Shown in pieces: positions 10,728-23,190 of a stretch of 64,000 bases of DNA. The position numbers and the translations under genes were made by a program. The DNA is from Sarcocystis neurona (lineage: Eukaryota; Apicomplexa; Conoidasida; Eucoccidiorida; Sarcocystidae): NCBI GenBank assembly GCA_000727475.1, contig KL647299.1, forward strand, positions 3,271,615 to 3,335,614, given 5' to 3'. The notes under the pieces were generated by a model. That model saw only the letters and a list, made by a program, of their open reading frames with translations. It ran no database searches and was not told the origin of the DNA. The stretch's first letter is position 1; every line of letters starts with the position of its first letter.

Positions 10728-12590
10728 TATTGACGTATTTGTACATGTATGCGTACGTTTCTATGCGTCCATACAGTAGACGTCTATGCATATATGTGCC
10801 GGTCTTTACAGATAGCCAGTCGTTCGCATGTACATATGTGTGCATGTGCATGCATGTATATAATCACATATACACACACATGCGTACTGGGGTGTTCCTT
10901 CAGTGTCTATACACTCCTGTTCCTCTCCCCGTCTCTCTCTGGTCCTCCCCGTCTCTCGCTTTTTCTCCGTTCTTCTGCGTTTCTCCGTGTCTCTGCGTTC
11001 CGCCCTCTCGTCATCTCTTTCTGCTCCCCTCTGCCTTTCTGTCTTTTTGTATCTCTGTGTGTCTCTGTTTCGGGGCCTCGGCACTTCTTCGAGGAGGCGC
11101 GCGCGTGACTGAGTCAGCTCATATAGCGCTCCTACACATGCGTGTGCGTGTGTCTATACACCCGGACTTCTCTATCGTATGTCTCTGTCCCGCGCTGTCT
11201 CTGCCACGCTGCGTCTCCCTGTGTCCGTCTCTGTCTCTGTGTCTCGGTTTCCTTGTGTCCGTGTATCACTTGCTGTCTCTTCCTCTGTGTCAGTCTTTTT
11301 TTTGTTTCTGTGTCTCTTCCTCCGTCTGAAGGGGGGTATGTGTCTACGTGTCTCGGTGCTCCGCTTGTGGAAATTTGAAGGTTCCACCCACGGGGCGCGT
11401 GTGAGGGTATTCCCTATATATAGGCAAGGGTGTGTGGCCGTGCGGATCTTACGTGTCTGTTTATCTCCCTCGCTGTCCACAAGTCGATGGACAAGCCCAT
11501 ATCTGTGTATGACTGGGCGTTTGATACGTGTGGAGACATGGGAAGGGAGACACGCGCTTATGATTCACATGCCGCTGCTTCGTTCGCCCGTTTTCTCCTC
11601 CAGCACCGCGAGGCCTCTCCTTTCTGGTTTTTTTAGTCTTTCGTCTCCTCTTCTCCCGTCCCCCACTTCGTTCTCCTCTCCTTCCTTTTCTTCCCGCCTT
11701 TGTCCTCTGTCAGCTGTTTACCGCTGCTCTGCCTTCTCTACTCGAGAGGGCAGAACGCGACGCTGTACTTGGTGCAGTAATAGCAGCAGCAGCAGCCAAA
11801 TAGCGGCAGCTGACGGAGCCACACACACGGCCTGCTGCTGCTGCGCCGTCGTTGTTGTTGCTGTCTCGCAGCTTCTGAACGGGACCTCGAAGCAGCAGTG
11901 GCTGCCTGTGAAACCGCAGAAGCAGCCGTACGCCTCCCTACACCCACACAACAGATATATATGTATACACCCTTGCAAGCATATATGTATGCAGAGAGGT
12001 GTTTGTGCAACCTCATCCCTATGTGTATACACACAAATGTAAGTCTAGTTATGGACGCTGGTTCTCTACATGTGTGACAAACTCATGCCGCCGTGTGTCC
12101 CTCCTGGATGCGTCTGCTGCGTACGCTCATATGTTTGTACCTATCCACACATGTCTATATATATTTGTGGATATGCAGACGTGTCTGCGCCTGTGACTCT
12201 GTGTGAACAGTGTGTGTTCTACATTTTCATAGATTTATATTTGTAAACTGATGACCTGTGTGTCCACATCTACCTGCAGGAAATCCGTATATTTATACAT
12301 ACGTGGCCGGCAGCCTAAATCTATGGTGTGGCCAAGCATGCATATAGAATATCTGTTGGACGCATATTTCTCGAGCGCCTGTTCTGAAAAGCGAGTTCTT
12401 CCTGGCAAACGAGAGGCCAGAGAAGACGAAAAAAGGATGGAAGAGTGAGGTGTGCTGCTCCTTCGCATGTCGCGCGACCGTGGCGTAGCCCTGCCTACTC
12501 AGCCCTGCTGCGCGCTCGTATACCCGATAGACCCAGGCGCGGTGCCCCAAGTATATTCTCGCATCACGCACATACACACCCTCGCTTAAT
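10100..12590. other. Spacer with TA microsatellites and polypyrimidine blocks
   Basis: No supported gene. TA runs occur near 10400-10445 and 10697-10730. From about 10905 to 11330 the plus strand is dominated by C and T (tctctgtgtctc-like motifs), and a second pyrimidine block lies at 11575-11745. A short CAG/CTG-containing piece lies at about 11775-11850. Open frames here follow the base bias. Confidence 0.55.
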
Positions 12591-13625
12591 ATATGTATGT
12601 ACATACGTGTGTATATATGGGGGTGTATGTGTGTATGTGCGTGTGCATATATGTATGTGTATGTGTACATATGTACGTGTGTGCGTGTAGATGTTTGCGT
12701 ATATGTGTATATATGTGGGTATGTGTATACGTTTGTAGGTACATATGTATGCATAGGCGTGTATATGTGTACATATGTGTATATATGCGTGTATTTGTGT
12801 ATATATTAACGCGTGTGTGTGTGTATACGCGTAAATGTGTATGTGTACACTTATATGTATATGTGTGTAAATGTATGTGTATGTGTGTATATGTGTATAT
12901 ATGTGTACTTTTGTATATACTTACGTTTGTGTGTATATCCGTATGTGTATGTGTACACTTGTACGTATATGTGTATAAACGTGTGCATATGTGTGTATAT
13001 GTGTATGTATGTATATGCATGTGTATATACGTAGACGTATATGTCTACATGTGTGTATAGCTGGACACGTCTACGTGTGTGTGGGGATATGTGTATATGT
13101 GTGTGTGTGTGTATATGTATACGTATACCTGCGTACGTGTACGTGTATGTGTATATGTGTAGGTGTCTGTGTATATATGTATGTGTATGCGTATATGTGT
13201 GTAAATGTGTGTATGTGTGTGTGTGTGTATGCGTATGTATGTGTATATAGGTATATATATATGCGTCTATATGTGTGTATACCTGTACACGTCTACGTGT
13301 GTTTGTATATATGTGTGTGTGCGTGTATATATGTATGTCTACCTGTATACGTGTACGTTTGTGTGTTTGTATGTAGGTGAGTGTGTACGTATGTAAGTGC
13401 ATGTGTGTACATATGTATGCGTATGTGTATATATGTATGTATATGTGTGTATGTGTATGTATAGGTGCATACATCATGTACATATGTGTGTACACGTGTG
13501 TCTATATGTGTATGTATGTATGTTTGTGTGTATACGTGTACGTGTGTTTGTATATATGTGTACGTGTGTGGGTATATGTATATACATGAGTGTATGTGTG
13601 TATACATGTATGTACATGTGTATGT
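12590..13625. repeat. TG/TA-rich microsatellite field of about 1 kb
   Basis: For roughly one kilobase the plus strand is almost entirely composed of tgtgta, tatgtg and tgcgtg steps with no C-rich interruption. Long open frames of Cys/Val/Tyr on one strand and Thr/His/Tyr on the other are artefacts of this alternating purine-pyrimidine sequence. The ends are fairly sharp. Ordinary complex sequence starts again near 13630. Confidence 0.95.
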
Positions 13626-13629
13626 ATTA

Positions 13630-14940
13630 CGCGTGGACGCAGATTAGATCTGGCGTGACGATTCTCGAGTCCTTTCGATGCCCCCGCTGGCTCTGCGGCA
13701 GGTTTCGCTCTTTACCTCTGTGTGTACCTGCAACACATCTTTATACGCCACACGTGTATATGTGTAGATGTGCCGGGGCAGAGGTTTTTGCGGCGTGTGC
13801 GCCTTCCGCAGTATATCCGTGTCTACGCGTGTGTCTATTTCTGTGAACGTGCGTACCTGCGTACACAAAGTTCTTCCAAGTGCTGCTGCAGCTCCACGTG
13901 TACCCAGGTGTATTTAAGTGAACGTACGTGTATGTCTGCATATAGCGGGGGAAAAGTTTCTCGACAGCCGTAGTCTCGGTCGCGGTGCTGTCTCTACACT
14001 CGACGCCTACTCTTCTCCGTAGACGTCTGCGTTCACATCGGTAGACACACACACACACACACACAGAGGCAGGGGGAGGCGTGCCGATATTTCCGTAGCA
14101 GCTTCCCGCTTCGCAGAGAATTTACAACACAGAGATAAATAGAAGAGACTCTTCTTGGAATTTGTTGCTGCGTGTGCCCCTGTGTCTGCTGCGCCTGTCT
14201 GCTCGTTTCTCTTTTTCTCGTTGAATCCACACACACACCTCTACCTCTGCAAATGAACATACATACGCACAAGTACCTCTACGTACAGAGACGGGCAAAT
14301 GTTTTGTATATACGTATATGTGCATGAGTGTCTATGTATATATCTGTATACGAGCACCAAAATACATATTTATACATATGCATATATATATATATGCATG
14401 TAAATGAGTGCCTATACATGTGTCTGTGACAGCCAATATATATATATATATATGTACACATGTGTGTATATGAGTGCCTACATATATATGTATATATGTA
14501 TAAATGATAGCCAATATATATATATGTAGGCTACATAAGTCTGTTTGTGTGCTTCTTTGCGCCACCGGACTGATTCTTCCTCGAGTAAGGAAAAAACTTC
14601 TTTGCAAAGAGGTCGCTACACGTGGAAGTTGTCTACAAGCTGTTTGTCTTCCTGCACACGTCGAATCTATCTATCTATATATACATATATATATACGTGT
14701 GTAATTTTTCGTATTTGTACTTACGTGTGTGGCGGCACACATGTGCATCCACGTGTGTGCGGTCTACGCATCCATTCATATACGTATAGATACGTATAGA
14801 TATATGCTTGTGAATATGTGTGTAGATAGGCGTATACCCACAAAAATACGTGCGTACATAGATATGTACAGGTGTTCGCATGTATCCGCAGGTATATTTA
14901 CATATTTTTGTGTTCGTGTGCATGTTTGTGAATGCTCCTC
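13630..14940. other. Spacer before the SNARE gene
   Basis: Mixed complex sequence with microsatellites: an AC run near 14045-14065 and TA runs near 14384-14396, 14438-14454, 14512-14526 and 14670-14696. Between 14320 and 14530 a loose repeat contains gagtg followed by ccta/tcta at 14326, 14406 and 14472 and agccaatatata twice. No supported gene. The 5' exons of the downstream SNARE gene may lie here, unrecognised. Confidence 0.5.
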
Positions 14941-14942
14941 AG

Positions 14943-15105
14943 CTGCAGCGCCTGGAGAGAGAGGCAAGGGGACCGACCGGAACCTTCGCGTTCGCTGAAT
15001 ACGTAAGCTGTTTATAGCTTCTCCGCCGAGTGTATGTACACCCGTAGGTTCAAAATCCAGGTATATACTGCTTGTATATACATATATTTATATATATAGA
15101 ACTAC

Positions 15106-15152
<47 letters not shown>

Positions 15153-18100
15153 CACACATACATCTGTTTTTATTTTTGTTGATACACTGGTGTACAAGAC
15201 GTGTGTGGTTCTGCAAGTATACGCGCAGAAATGTTTGGACGGTCGAGCGCGACCGTGCATGTCAACGTGTTGTTGACTGCTCTTCTGTGAAGGCAGGAAA
15301 AGAGCAGCGGCACACTACGCAGGAGCTCGCCACCGCGCTCAGTGTTATCCGCTGCTGCCTCGGCGGCGTCTGTTTCTGCGCTTCCCTCTTCGCTCTTTTG
15401 TAGCAGGTCGTTCAGCTGCCTTGCCTGCTCTTCTACACACCTGCAACGACGCAGGTGATTTTTTTCCGCACTGTTTCGTGCAAGTCTTCGTGTCCGCTGA
15501 GCTGGCTCAGCTTGTCCGGTGTGAAAAGGGGACCGGCGAACCACTCTTTTACATAGGTGTGTGTAAAGTTGGACGAGCAGGTATATTCAGAGAGAGGGGC
15601 AACCTCACGCAGAATTGCAGAGAGAGGAAGAGAAGTTCTCAGGCTACTTCTCGACTTTGGGAAGCAGAAGCTGCGCGCGTTTCCGCCTTTGTTCTCCGGT
15701 CCGTTTCCAAAGAAACTCGACGCCGACAGCCCTGTGAATCGGGAGTCTGCTGACGCAGCTTTTCACTTCTTGAAGAACAGCGGACAGCGGCACGACATGT
15801 GTGGAGGCGTGTTGTCGGCCTCTCTCGTAGCGTACACGTACACAAAGATCTTTTTTTTTGTCGCAGTGTCTGCCTGCAACACTTCCAGCGTTAGACAGGG
15901 TAGCGCACCAGGCCGTCCCAGTGCTTCTTCGATGACGACGGCAGGACTGCGCCGCGCCTTTTCTCGTCCCTGCGTCTTGCAGCTCAAGAACTAACAAGGA
16001 CGCTACATGCTTGTGCTCGTATGTGTATGTGTTTACGTGTGTGTGGACGTGTGCAGCAGTAGGTGTCGAGGTATGCCTGCGTCTGTGCCCAGGGTAGCGC
16101 GTGGTTAGGATAAGTACCCGTATGTTGTAAACTTTTTAACGCGTTCGCGGAGCAGTGGGCTGCAGCGGTGCTGTAAAGTTACAAAAAAAGCGTGCGACAC
16201 GCACAGAGGCTAACCCTGTCACGCGGCTTTAGCGAATATGTGTTCCTTTTTTAATCGGTAGTGAGTCGTACGCAAACACGTGCAACGACTCGTGCACCTG
16301 CTCCGGTAGACAGCATCGCATATCCAGACGTGTGTATACTCCGTTTTGCGCGTGAAAGTTGCAGCCAGACATCCGTTTGCCCAAGCGTGTGTAGCTGTGT
16401 GCTCACGCGTCTTCAGAGATAGAAGCATCGTTATATCTTGAAATGAATACAGTCGGATAGAGCATGCAGTGCTGTACAGGTACGCGTATGTGTATGCGCT
16501 TGCACACGTGCGCGGTGTTTCATATATACATGCATTTCTCGCTTTCTGCGGTGCGAGACGGAAAGGAGGACGAATAAAGCAGCCGGCGTGTGGCTGCTGC
16601 GCATACGAAGACGCGACGTCGTCGGTGATGCTGGCGATGGTGGGGCTGCTGCCGTTGTTGCAGGCACAGCAGCAGCGGGCAGAGTTTGAGAACGTGCGTA
16701 TGCACTTCTCCCGGGTGACGCAGCGTTGGCAGCGGCAGCAACTGCTGCGCAGTAGTACTCACTCTACAGGTGTCGCCACCGCGCAGGTAAACAGCAGCAA
16801 CGTCTTGGAAATTCATGACTCTATTACTCAACAAAAGCGCTTGATGCGTCGCATTCACTTGCGCCTGTTGTTCGACGGTATGATCAGAGCAGCAGGAGCA
16901 CACGCCCTTCCCGGGCAGTGGACTTCAGTCTAATGTTTGCACATCAGACTGAAGTGTTTGCAAGCAGGAGCAATTTTTACATATAGCTCACACTGAGATG
17001 AAAACACACACACAAACACACATGGGTGTGCTGACTCAGTCTTCAAACGGACGTATTCGTGTACATGCATATGTATATTATAGGGAGACACATCAGATGC
17101 GGCAATTTTCGTCGACGTCTACTTGAGGATGGCTTGACAGTGCTTCTCCTGCTGCTGGAGTAATTAACGTCTGTGGGATGCAACGGTGAAAGTGTTGCTC
17201 AGTCTGTCGAGTAAAATTCAGCCATCTATATCGTGGTGTGTCGGTACACCTAACAGGCGGGCACACACGTCTGTACACGGTTGTCAGCTGTAGTCGGTGC
17301 ATACGTTATATGTATCTCTATCTGTATGTGTATATTTATCTATATACATATATATATGTATATGTATACAGGTAAATAGATAGGGACACATATTCACATA
17401 GATGTTCGTGAGGATGTGTGCGCACCGGCTCAGCTGATCGTATAACATTCGTACGTGTTGGGGCTTTGCAGTAGAAGCTATATAGGTGAGGAAATCGATT
17501 GCCCGCGGTTCTCCAAGTATGCTGGACTGCTTTGTGTGACGTACTGGCAGAGGAGGGACAGTTTCTCTTCCGAAGAATCAGAGGGGGTGCGCGCTTGTTC
17601 GTAGCTTTTGAATCTGGACGCTACATGAAACACACAACCGGGACCAAAATATGATTGGTGTGTGCTCCTGCGTGCCTGCCGCAGCCGACTTAGAGAATAC
17701 TCACGTAAGGCAGTGTTGTTCTCGTTTGTATAAGCAGATTCGGTTTACATAGTGTTCGAATCCAGCGACACCTCATCTGCATCGGAAATCAGTAGAAAAT
17801 TGAAAATAAGCTCTTTCACGGTCAAATGATAATAAGTGAATTCGAAGCCGTCAAAGCACCTGACTCAAGGACACATACTCTTCGATCCGTCTCTATACGT
17901 GTACGCTTCCACGTACGCGTTGAACAAACAGTTTATATGCGTTTCACTTCTTTCAACGACACAGCCCTGTTGACGTACGCATAGACAGCGGAAGCAGGGA
18001 GGAAGAAAAAGTGCGTGATTCTGTGTGCACACAGGTCTTAGGAAAGAGCGGCAGTGCACGAGCAGCAGTGGCCGCCCAGCCAGGTAACCATTTGGCGAGC

Positions 18101-19543
18101 AATCAAATTGGGGGAAAGTATAATTTGAGCGGCAGTGACGGGATGGATCTTGAGTCTGTCGCCACGCATTTAAAGAGCGAGCAAGCTCTGAAAGAAAGCA
18201 ACGAACTTGCCGGAGAATGTGAAGAAGTGGGACGTGCGGTTATGCAGAAACTGCGAGTTCAAAGGGAGACAATAATTCACTCTCGCGGTTTGGTGAGTCA
18301 TCAATTACAGCGGCGCTTGCAGCAAAGTCTTTCCACATTCTTTACCACCCCCTATGTAAAAAACAAACGTACACGCCCTTGGTGGGGACTCAAATACCAG
18401 GAAGATTAATCTATGTAAAGATTATACATGGTGGCAAACACGTATGTCGTTAATACGCAGAGCGCCTGCGTGCTCGTAATTTTACGTGAAGAAATGTGTG
18501 GGCACATTTAAGCTTTAGAGCCATTCTCCGGTTCGTTCAAATATTACAGCTAAGCGGACCCGACTGCTGCCATAGGATTGCATCTTCCACCGCTGCTGCA
18601 CTCTGTTCGTTCACGTGGGTAGCGGCGTGGTAGAAAGGCTAGCTATGTGTTGCAGGGTCCACAGAAGTATAGAAACACACTCCTGGAGAATACGCATGCC
18701 TTGGTTGACATTTGTATGCTTGTAAACACGTAGGCCTTCACACCTGCATTAGTATACGCGTATTAACGGAACTCCGGTCTTCACGAACTCAACAAGTTCA
18801 TCACGTACGTTCGAGTCTTGCCGAGGACTGCGCGGAGGTGGGAAGTGGTGCATATGGAACCGCATAAGCACAATTCATTTCACACCTCTTTCAGCGAAGG
18901 TGGCGGCTTGTGTCTTCTCCGCCACTAGAAAGGCTTGAGTGCAAGCAGCACACTCGCAACAATTTACCGAAGCGTCGTATATACCATAACGATTCTGTTT
19001 GTGCACGCCTCTCTGAACGTGGCTGCTGGCCTCGGTGGTGTCTCATTTCTAGGGTACTGCCTCTACGCTATCCTACGTTAAAAGGATGTAAACGAGAAAG
19101 CGTCTTGCTTAGCCTTTATAGGGTGTCACGCATAGCGCAGGCCAGTGTTGGCAGTGAATATCTTTTAAGACAGTGCAAGAAAGATATGTTCGCCCTTGAA
19201 GGACTGAATCGGCGTGGTGGGTTGCGCTAAACTGCCACTGTCGACGCGAACTCAAGCTGTTGTGTACTGCTAGTGGGCTAGACTCCGTTGCTGATGCAGA
19301 CGTGAGCTCAGTCTTCCGTGTACTGACTCACTCGAAGGTAAGCCGTTCCATTAAGATTTTAGCGTAGTCTAGCATGTACTAACTCATTCAAAGATAAGCC
19401 GTTTCATTAGGATAGACAGGCACTTCTGTCCTCTGTGGAATCTGACTGGCGAATGGTGTCCAAGAATCACACGCTTTGTAGCGACTGAACTGAGTTACCC
19501 ACCGGCCAAAAATTCTCAGAAAGATGCACGCCTGCCTATTCGA

Positions 19544-19579
<36 letters not shown>

Positions 19580-21447
19580 TGATCGAGTTTCTGCGTATTT
19601 TTTTCTTACCAGCATATGCGCCCGCCGGCGTTGTAGAGCTGAGACGACTATTAATGCGCATGGTTCTCGCCCGTGCTCTGACTTTGAGTAGTGAGTCATC
19701 GATGACTGAAGTAACGCAGACGCCGCAGCCATCAAGGGATGCTGACTGCTGCCTGCGGTAAGGACCGAAATGTACGCGGCGTTACACGTATACGTGCCTG
19801 AGGAGACAGCTGTTTCATTTCTACGTGCGCGCTTGCGTGTACTCTGTAACCGATGCTACCTACGAGTACCAGCACTGACACTCCCCTCCTCGCTAGCCTT
19901 CTGCAGCGTTGAGGCAAGCGTTCGTTGCTCCACTTGTGTATTCATATGCAGACGAAGTGCCGCTGTATATTGCTCTGCAACAGTTAAGACGGAAGGTTTA
20001 ACCACAGCGTGCGCGGGCACTAGCAACAAAGCACCTTGCTACGTCGACCTTCCGGAGCGTCTTTTCGTTCGCGTCGGCTGAAGGATACACTGCTCAGTCA
20101 TTCCAGGAATGTTCAGCGAAGTCTTGAAACACAACTGCTCCTTTTTTTTTCCCCCCTTCTTGTTCAGCCGAAGGCCACGATGTTGGTGAGGTGGTTTTTT
20201 TGAGAGGTGCCTAGAGGCACCGTGTCCACTTCCATGGCACATATTTTCAAGATCGATTCTTTTGTTTAGCGAAACCTAATAGGGGTGTCTGCCAACTTCC
20301 GAGACACAAGCGTCTTTCCGTCTAGTGTCATTCAGATACTTGTCTGAGGCCACTCGTTACTAACAGGCGTGTATGTTTTCTCTTGTATTATGATAAAACG
20401 AATGGCATCACAGATAACAACACCGGCGAGGCTACAAGTACCCGCCAGCGCGCAGTACAACTGTATCCCTTACCAGTCGAATTCGTCCCCACGGCATGTC
20501 TTCCTTACAGCCTCTGTCCCCTTCGCTATGAATTTGGTCTCGTCGTTACAGAAACACGTTGTTCGCCAGACCACATGTTTATTTACGTACAGGAGCTGGG
20601 CACTGAGCTGCCGCTCCGAGATGCTGGCTGTATACCCGTGCACGAGGAGCTGATTCACGGTGTCTTGAAAGAGTGAATCCTTCCAACCGGCTTCTTGGTT
20701 TTACTTGGTAAATATAAACCGCTTGTCAATCACCCCTCAGAAAAAGCGCTGCATTACTTGGGTGTATGGTTTCGTCCGTACGAGAGACGGGTCATGTACG
20801 CAGACGGAGACGCAGGGTAGAGCGCCCTGTCTTTGTAGCCGAATGCTATCACTCCTTGAAAAAACGCCCTCACCTCCCGACACGAAAACATCAATAACGA
20901 AGTCAAATACGGTAAGGCTGGAAGGAAATAACCAGTGGCTGCTTCGTGTGAATGCGAGGACGCCAGGAGGCGGCTTCGAAAAAAACTCCCCGAAAAAAAG
21001 TGCAGGAGACCGGCGAGGGAAACTTTACGTCGACAGTGGAGAAATTTGACTTAGAGCGTGCGTGTTGTTTTGCGAGCAGACGCTGACCTTTGTTCCGAGC
21101 ATAAATTGTACGCTCCTGACGAGTGCAACCACTCTCTGACAAGTGAGAAAGAACCAATCCTATTTCACGACTAATGCAGCTCCCTAATACAGCAGCCTAC
21201 CCGTCAAAGAGCGGTTAGGCGCTTCCTTGCGCTGTGGGCCTCTGTCTGGTTGCTCTGCTGCGCCCCCTTCGTACAGGCGGAGGAGACGCAGGAGAGTCTT
21301 GCAGGGACGCGGGAAGTGCTGAAGAGCATGCTACGCGGAACATATTTAACTAAAGTAGTCCTCTCCTCTATAATTGTCTGTCTTATTGTTGCTATACTCT
21401 GTGTCCTGGTGCACATTGTTTCCCGGTTTTTTCCTCGACTTCACTGA
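14943..21447 (+). CDS. Vti1-like Qb-SNARE (3' portion; multi-exon, 5' end not found)
   Basis: A tail-anchored SNARE for vesicle fusion in the endomembrane system, inserted by its C-terminal membrane segment. Exons joined in phase 0 are 16664-16786 (FENVRMHFSRVTQRW, like the linker before a SNARE motif), 18035-18292 and 21277-21447, the last ending at a TGA. The second exon holds the SNARE helix (LKESNELAGECEEVGRAVMQ, then QRETIIHSRG, with the zero-layer Gln before Arg-Glu). The last exon reads LAGTREVLKSMLRGTYLTK, then about 20 hydrophobic residues, and ends SRFFPRLH. The order L-x-x-M-L-R, charged turn, membrane span and the QRE(T/I) segment fit Vti1 best, with membrin/Bos1 as the alternative. 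A possible upstream exon is 14943-15002 (LQRLEREARG), also phase 0 at its donor. The exons between 15003 and 16663 and the start codon are unresolved. Introns are 1.2 and 3.0 kb. Confidence 0.8.
15003..16663 (+). other. Unresolved interval inside the SNARE gene
   Basis: Two strong plus-strand acceptor-like sites occur here, each after a pyrimidine tract: tttgtag ending at 15403 and ttttttgtcgcag ending near 15869. A gtgatt donor follows at about 15455. Missing N-terminal SNARE exons may lie here. On the minus strand a competing hydrophilic frame at about 15300-15445 reads EEQARQLNDLLQKSEEGSAE, which looks protein-like but lies opposite the pyrimidine tract. I cannot decide between them from sequence alone. 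A TA run and a GA run sit at 15110-15150. Confidence 0.4.
18293..21276 (+). other. Large intron of the SNARE gene
   Basis: The donor is gtgagt at 18293 and the acceptor cgtacag ends at 21276. The intron is mostly complex sequence, with a CT run changing into a TA run at about 19543-19579. A minus-strand frame at 20470-20658 contains FCNDETKFIAKG, which loosely recalls a transposase or integrase DE(S/T)xF block. It is short, interrupted at both ends and unsupported. Confidence 0.65.
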
Positions 21448-22854
21448 GACGACAGACGGCGCCTCTACAATGTCTCATGCATATTTGTCGTCATCGAAGT
21501 CTTCCACAAGGCTGTCGTCTTCCTGAAACTCTATCGTCCAAAACGTACCGGCGTCGAAATGAGAGGCACATGCGGATTCATGGTGTTCCCCACCTGCGTG
21601 TGTTCGTGGCTGCGTGCGGGTCCCCCGGTACAGTTTATGGTCCAGCTGTGTGTGTGCGTGTGTCTGTGTCTGTGCCTGTGTTTGTATGTATGCTTGTGTA
21701 TATGTATGTATGCACGTATGTATGGGTGCGTGTGTTACTGTGTGCGTGTATGTGTGGTCTACATATGCTACCGTTGCTTCTCTTATTCCTTTGATACACT
21801 TCAAAGAAACACGGGCTTATCGTGCGGCTCCTCGGAGAATGACCCTTCGTTTTTGGCGACCTTCCTCTCAGGCCAGACATGACTGTGGCCCCTCAAGCGG
21901 TCTCGCAACTGGGGCGGCGGCTTTCACACCTGCTTGAATTGGACGGAACACCCGCTACACCAGATTTCTCGCAGCTTGACCAACACACGCTTCCAAATTG
22001 TGGAACTGGTATGAGTTTCTGTATGCTCAGCGAGAAGCTATATGATCACTAGCGCTTAGCGTCGGCCCCTATAGCAAATGAGCGACACGCCTAATGAGAA
22101 GTACGGGAACCCACTAATGGGAGACACAAAGTAATGTATGAACTGCGGCGACATCGATGTACATCGAATGGCAGCCCCCACAGACCTGCGTAGGTCCGCG
22201 TGATAGAAATATGCTGTGCATCGGTAGAAGGAATTATGCACTAACACATTGTCTCATGCAACGTCGTTGCGCGATGGCGTGTTTTCAACAGTATGATAGC
22301 AGGAATTCCGACCTGTGTCTCTGGAGCCACTTGGCAGTCACGAGCCATTTCTTGTTACAACAAAGCGGGTGGACCGCAGCGGGGTTGCGTTCGGGTGCCC
22401 GATTCAGCGTCTGCTTCATATTAAGAACCCCTATCATCTGTGCTGTTTTACGTACATGTGTGGACAGATGCACTCTGCACACTTCAGTTTATGATCTTCG
22501 TCCGTCTTACCTACGGAGTGAATCGTCAGGGTGCGCGTTCCTACCAGCTCGTCCCCGCGTCGTCCGTGCAGTGTTCAAGACTCCTCACTAAGCTCAAATT
22601 ACTGCGGATTTTGCGTTTCTTCACTATATCCCCTATCTGAAATCCGAGAAACGCTGAAAACGCTGAGTACTGCCGTCCATTTCTGCCCCACGGCGACCCG
22701 TCCGAGCAACACTTCATTTCATTTACGGACAATCTGTGTTCAAAGGATGACTGCATCGGTCTGACACGCTGCATACGACGCGACTGCTGAGACGGGCAAA
22801 ACGAATGGTGAATTCTTGGTTAGTGCTTAGTTCACTCTTCGGAAGCTACAGAAA
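21448..22854. other. Intergenic sequence after the SNARE gene
   Basis: Downstream of the SNARE stop there is a TG-rich stretch (about 21645-21755) and then complex sequence with only short, unrelated open frames on both strands. It may be the continuation of the decayed mobile element described next, but I recognise no motif here. Confidence 0.5.
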
Positions 22855-23190
22855 TTAACGATCTATGGGATGCGTCGGGGGATTACGAATCAAGAACTCG
22901 ACAGCTACCGTCACGGAAGGCGCCTCGTCCAACAACCAGGCAGGTAACTCGCAAGGATCAGAGTATCTTGAAGTGTGGTGCCGGCGTACTGTTGTACAAC
23001 GGGCCGTACCTTCCAAAAATGTACGCCTTGCCGCACACGTATTACCGTCGTGGTCACCCCTTGCTTCCACATCATGAAGGACACGTACACGAATTGAAGA
23101 CACAATTTCGTCCACCCGCGGAGACACCTACACATACATTGCTTATATTTTGGTTTACAGAGACCGCCCCGGACCGATCGTTCTCTCAAG
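22855..23190 (-). mobile_element. Decayed integrase fragment of an LTR retrotransposon (minus strand)
   Basis: Reading the minus strand downward from about 23130, one frame gives VLHDVEARGDHDG, then AARRTFLEGTAR, then DPCELPAWLLDEAPSVTVAV and NPPTHPIDR. The spacing and residues resemble the zinc-binding segment of Ty3/gypsy-type integrases (H-D...G-H-x-G...T...R-R-x-F...G-M-A-R) followed by the P-x-P...V-(S/D)-x-D-F-I...L-P-P-T entry into the catalytic core. The expected metal-binding and catalytic residues are incomplete. A neighbouring frame (VRQGVHFWKVRPVVQQYAG) covers the same bases with a similar pattern, which suggests frameshift decay. Chromovirus-like elements are known in Eimeria. 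This assignment is by eye only. Confidence 0.4.

Noticed and set aside
10903..11378. Ser/Leu/Val/Cys-rich frames
   Set aside because: They follow the C/T bias of the tract and change frame without loss of openness, so they are not evidence of coding.
12593..13607. Long Cys/Val/Tyr and Thr/His/Tyr open frames
   Set aside because: They are translations of the alternating TG/TA field. All frames stay open because the repeat lacks most stop contexts, and the composition follows the repeat.
17750..17775. tRNA T-arm-like gttcgaatcc
   Set aside because: The flanking bases do not pair into a five-base T-stem, and no acceptor, D or anticodon stems could be placed.
20470..20658. Minus-strand frame with NDETKF, as a Tc1-like transposase
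   Set aside because: It is only 62 residues long and interrupted on both sides. The single DE-block resemblance is too weak without neighbouring catalytic motifs.
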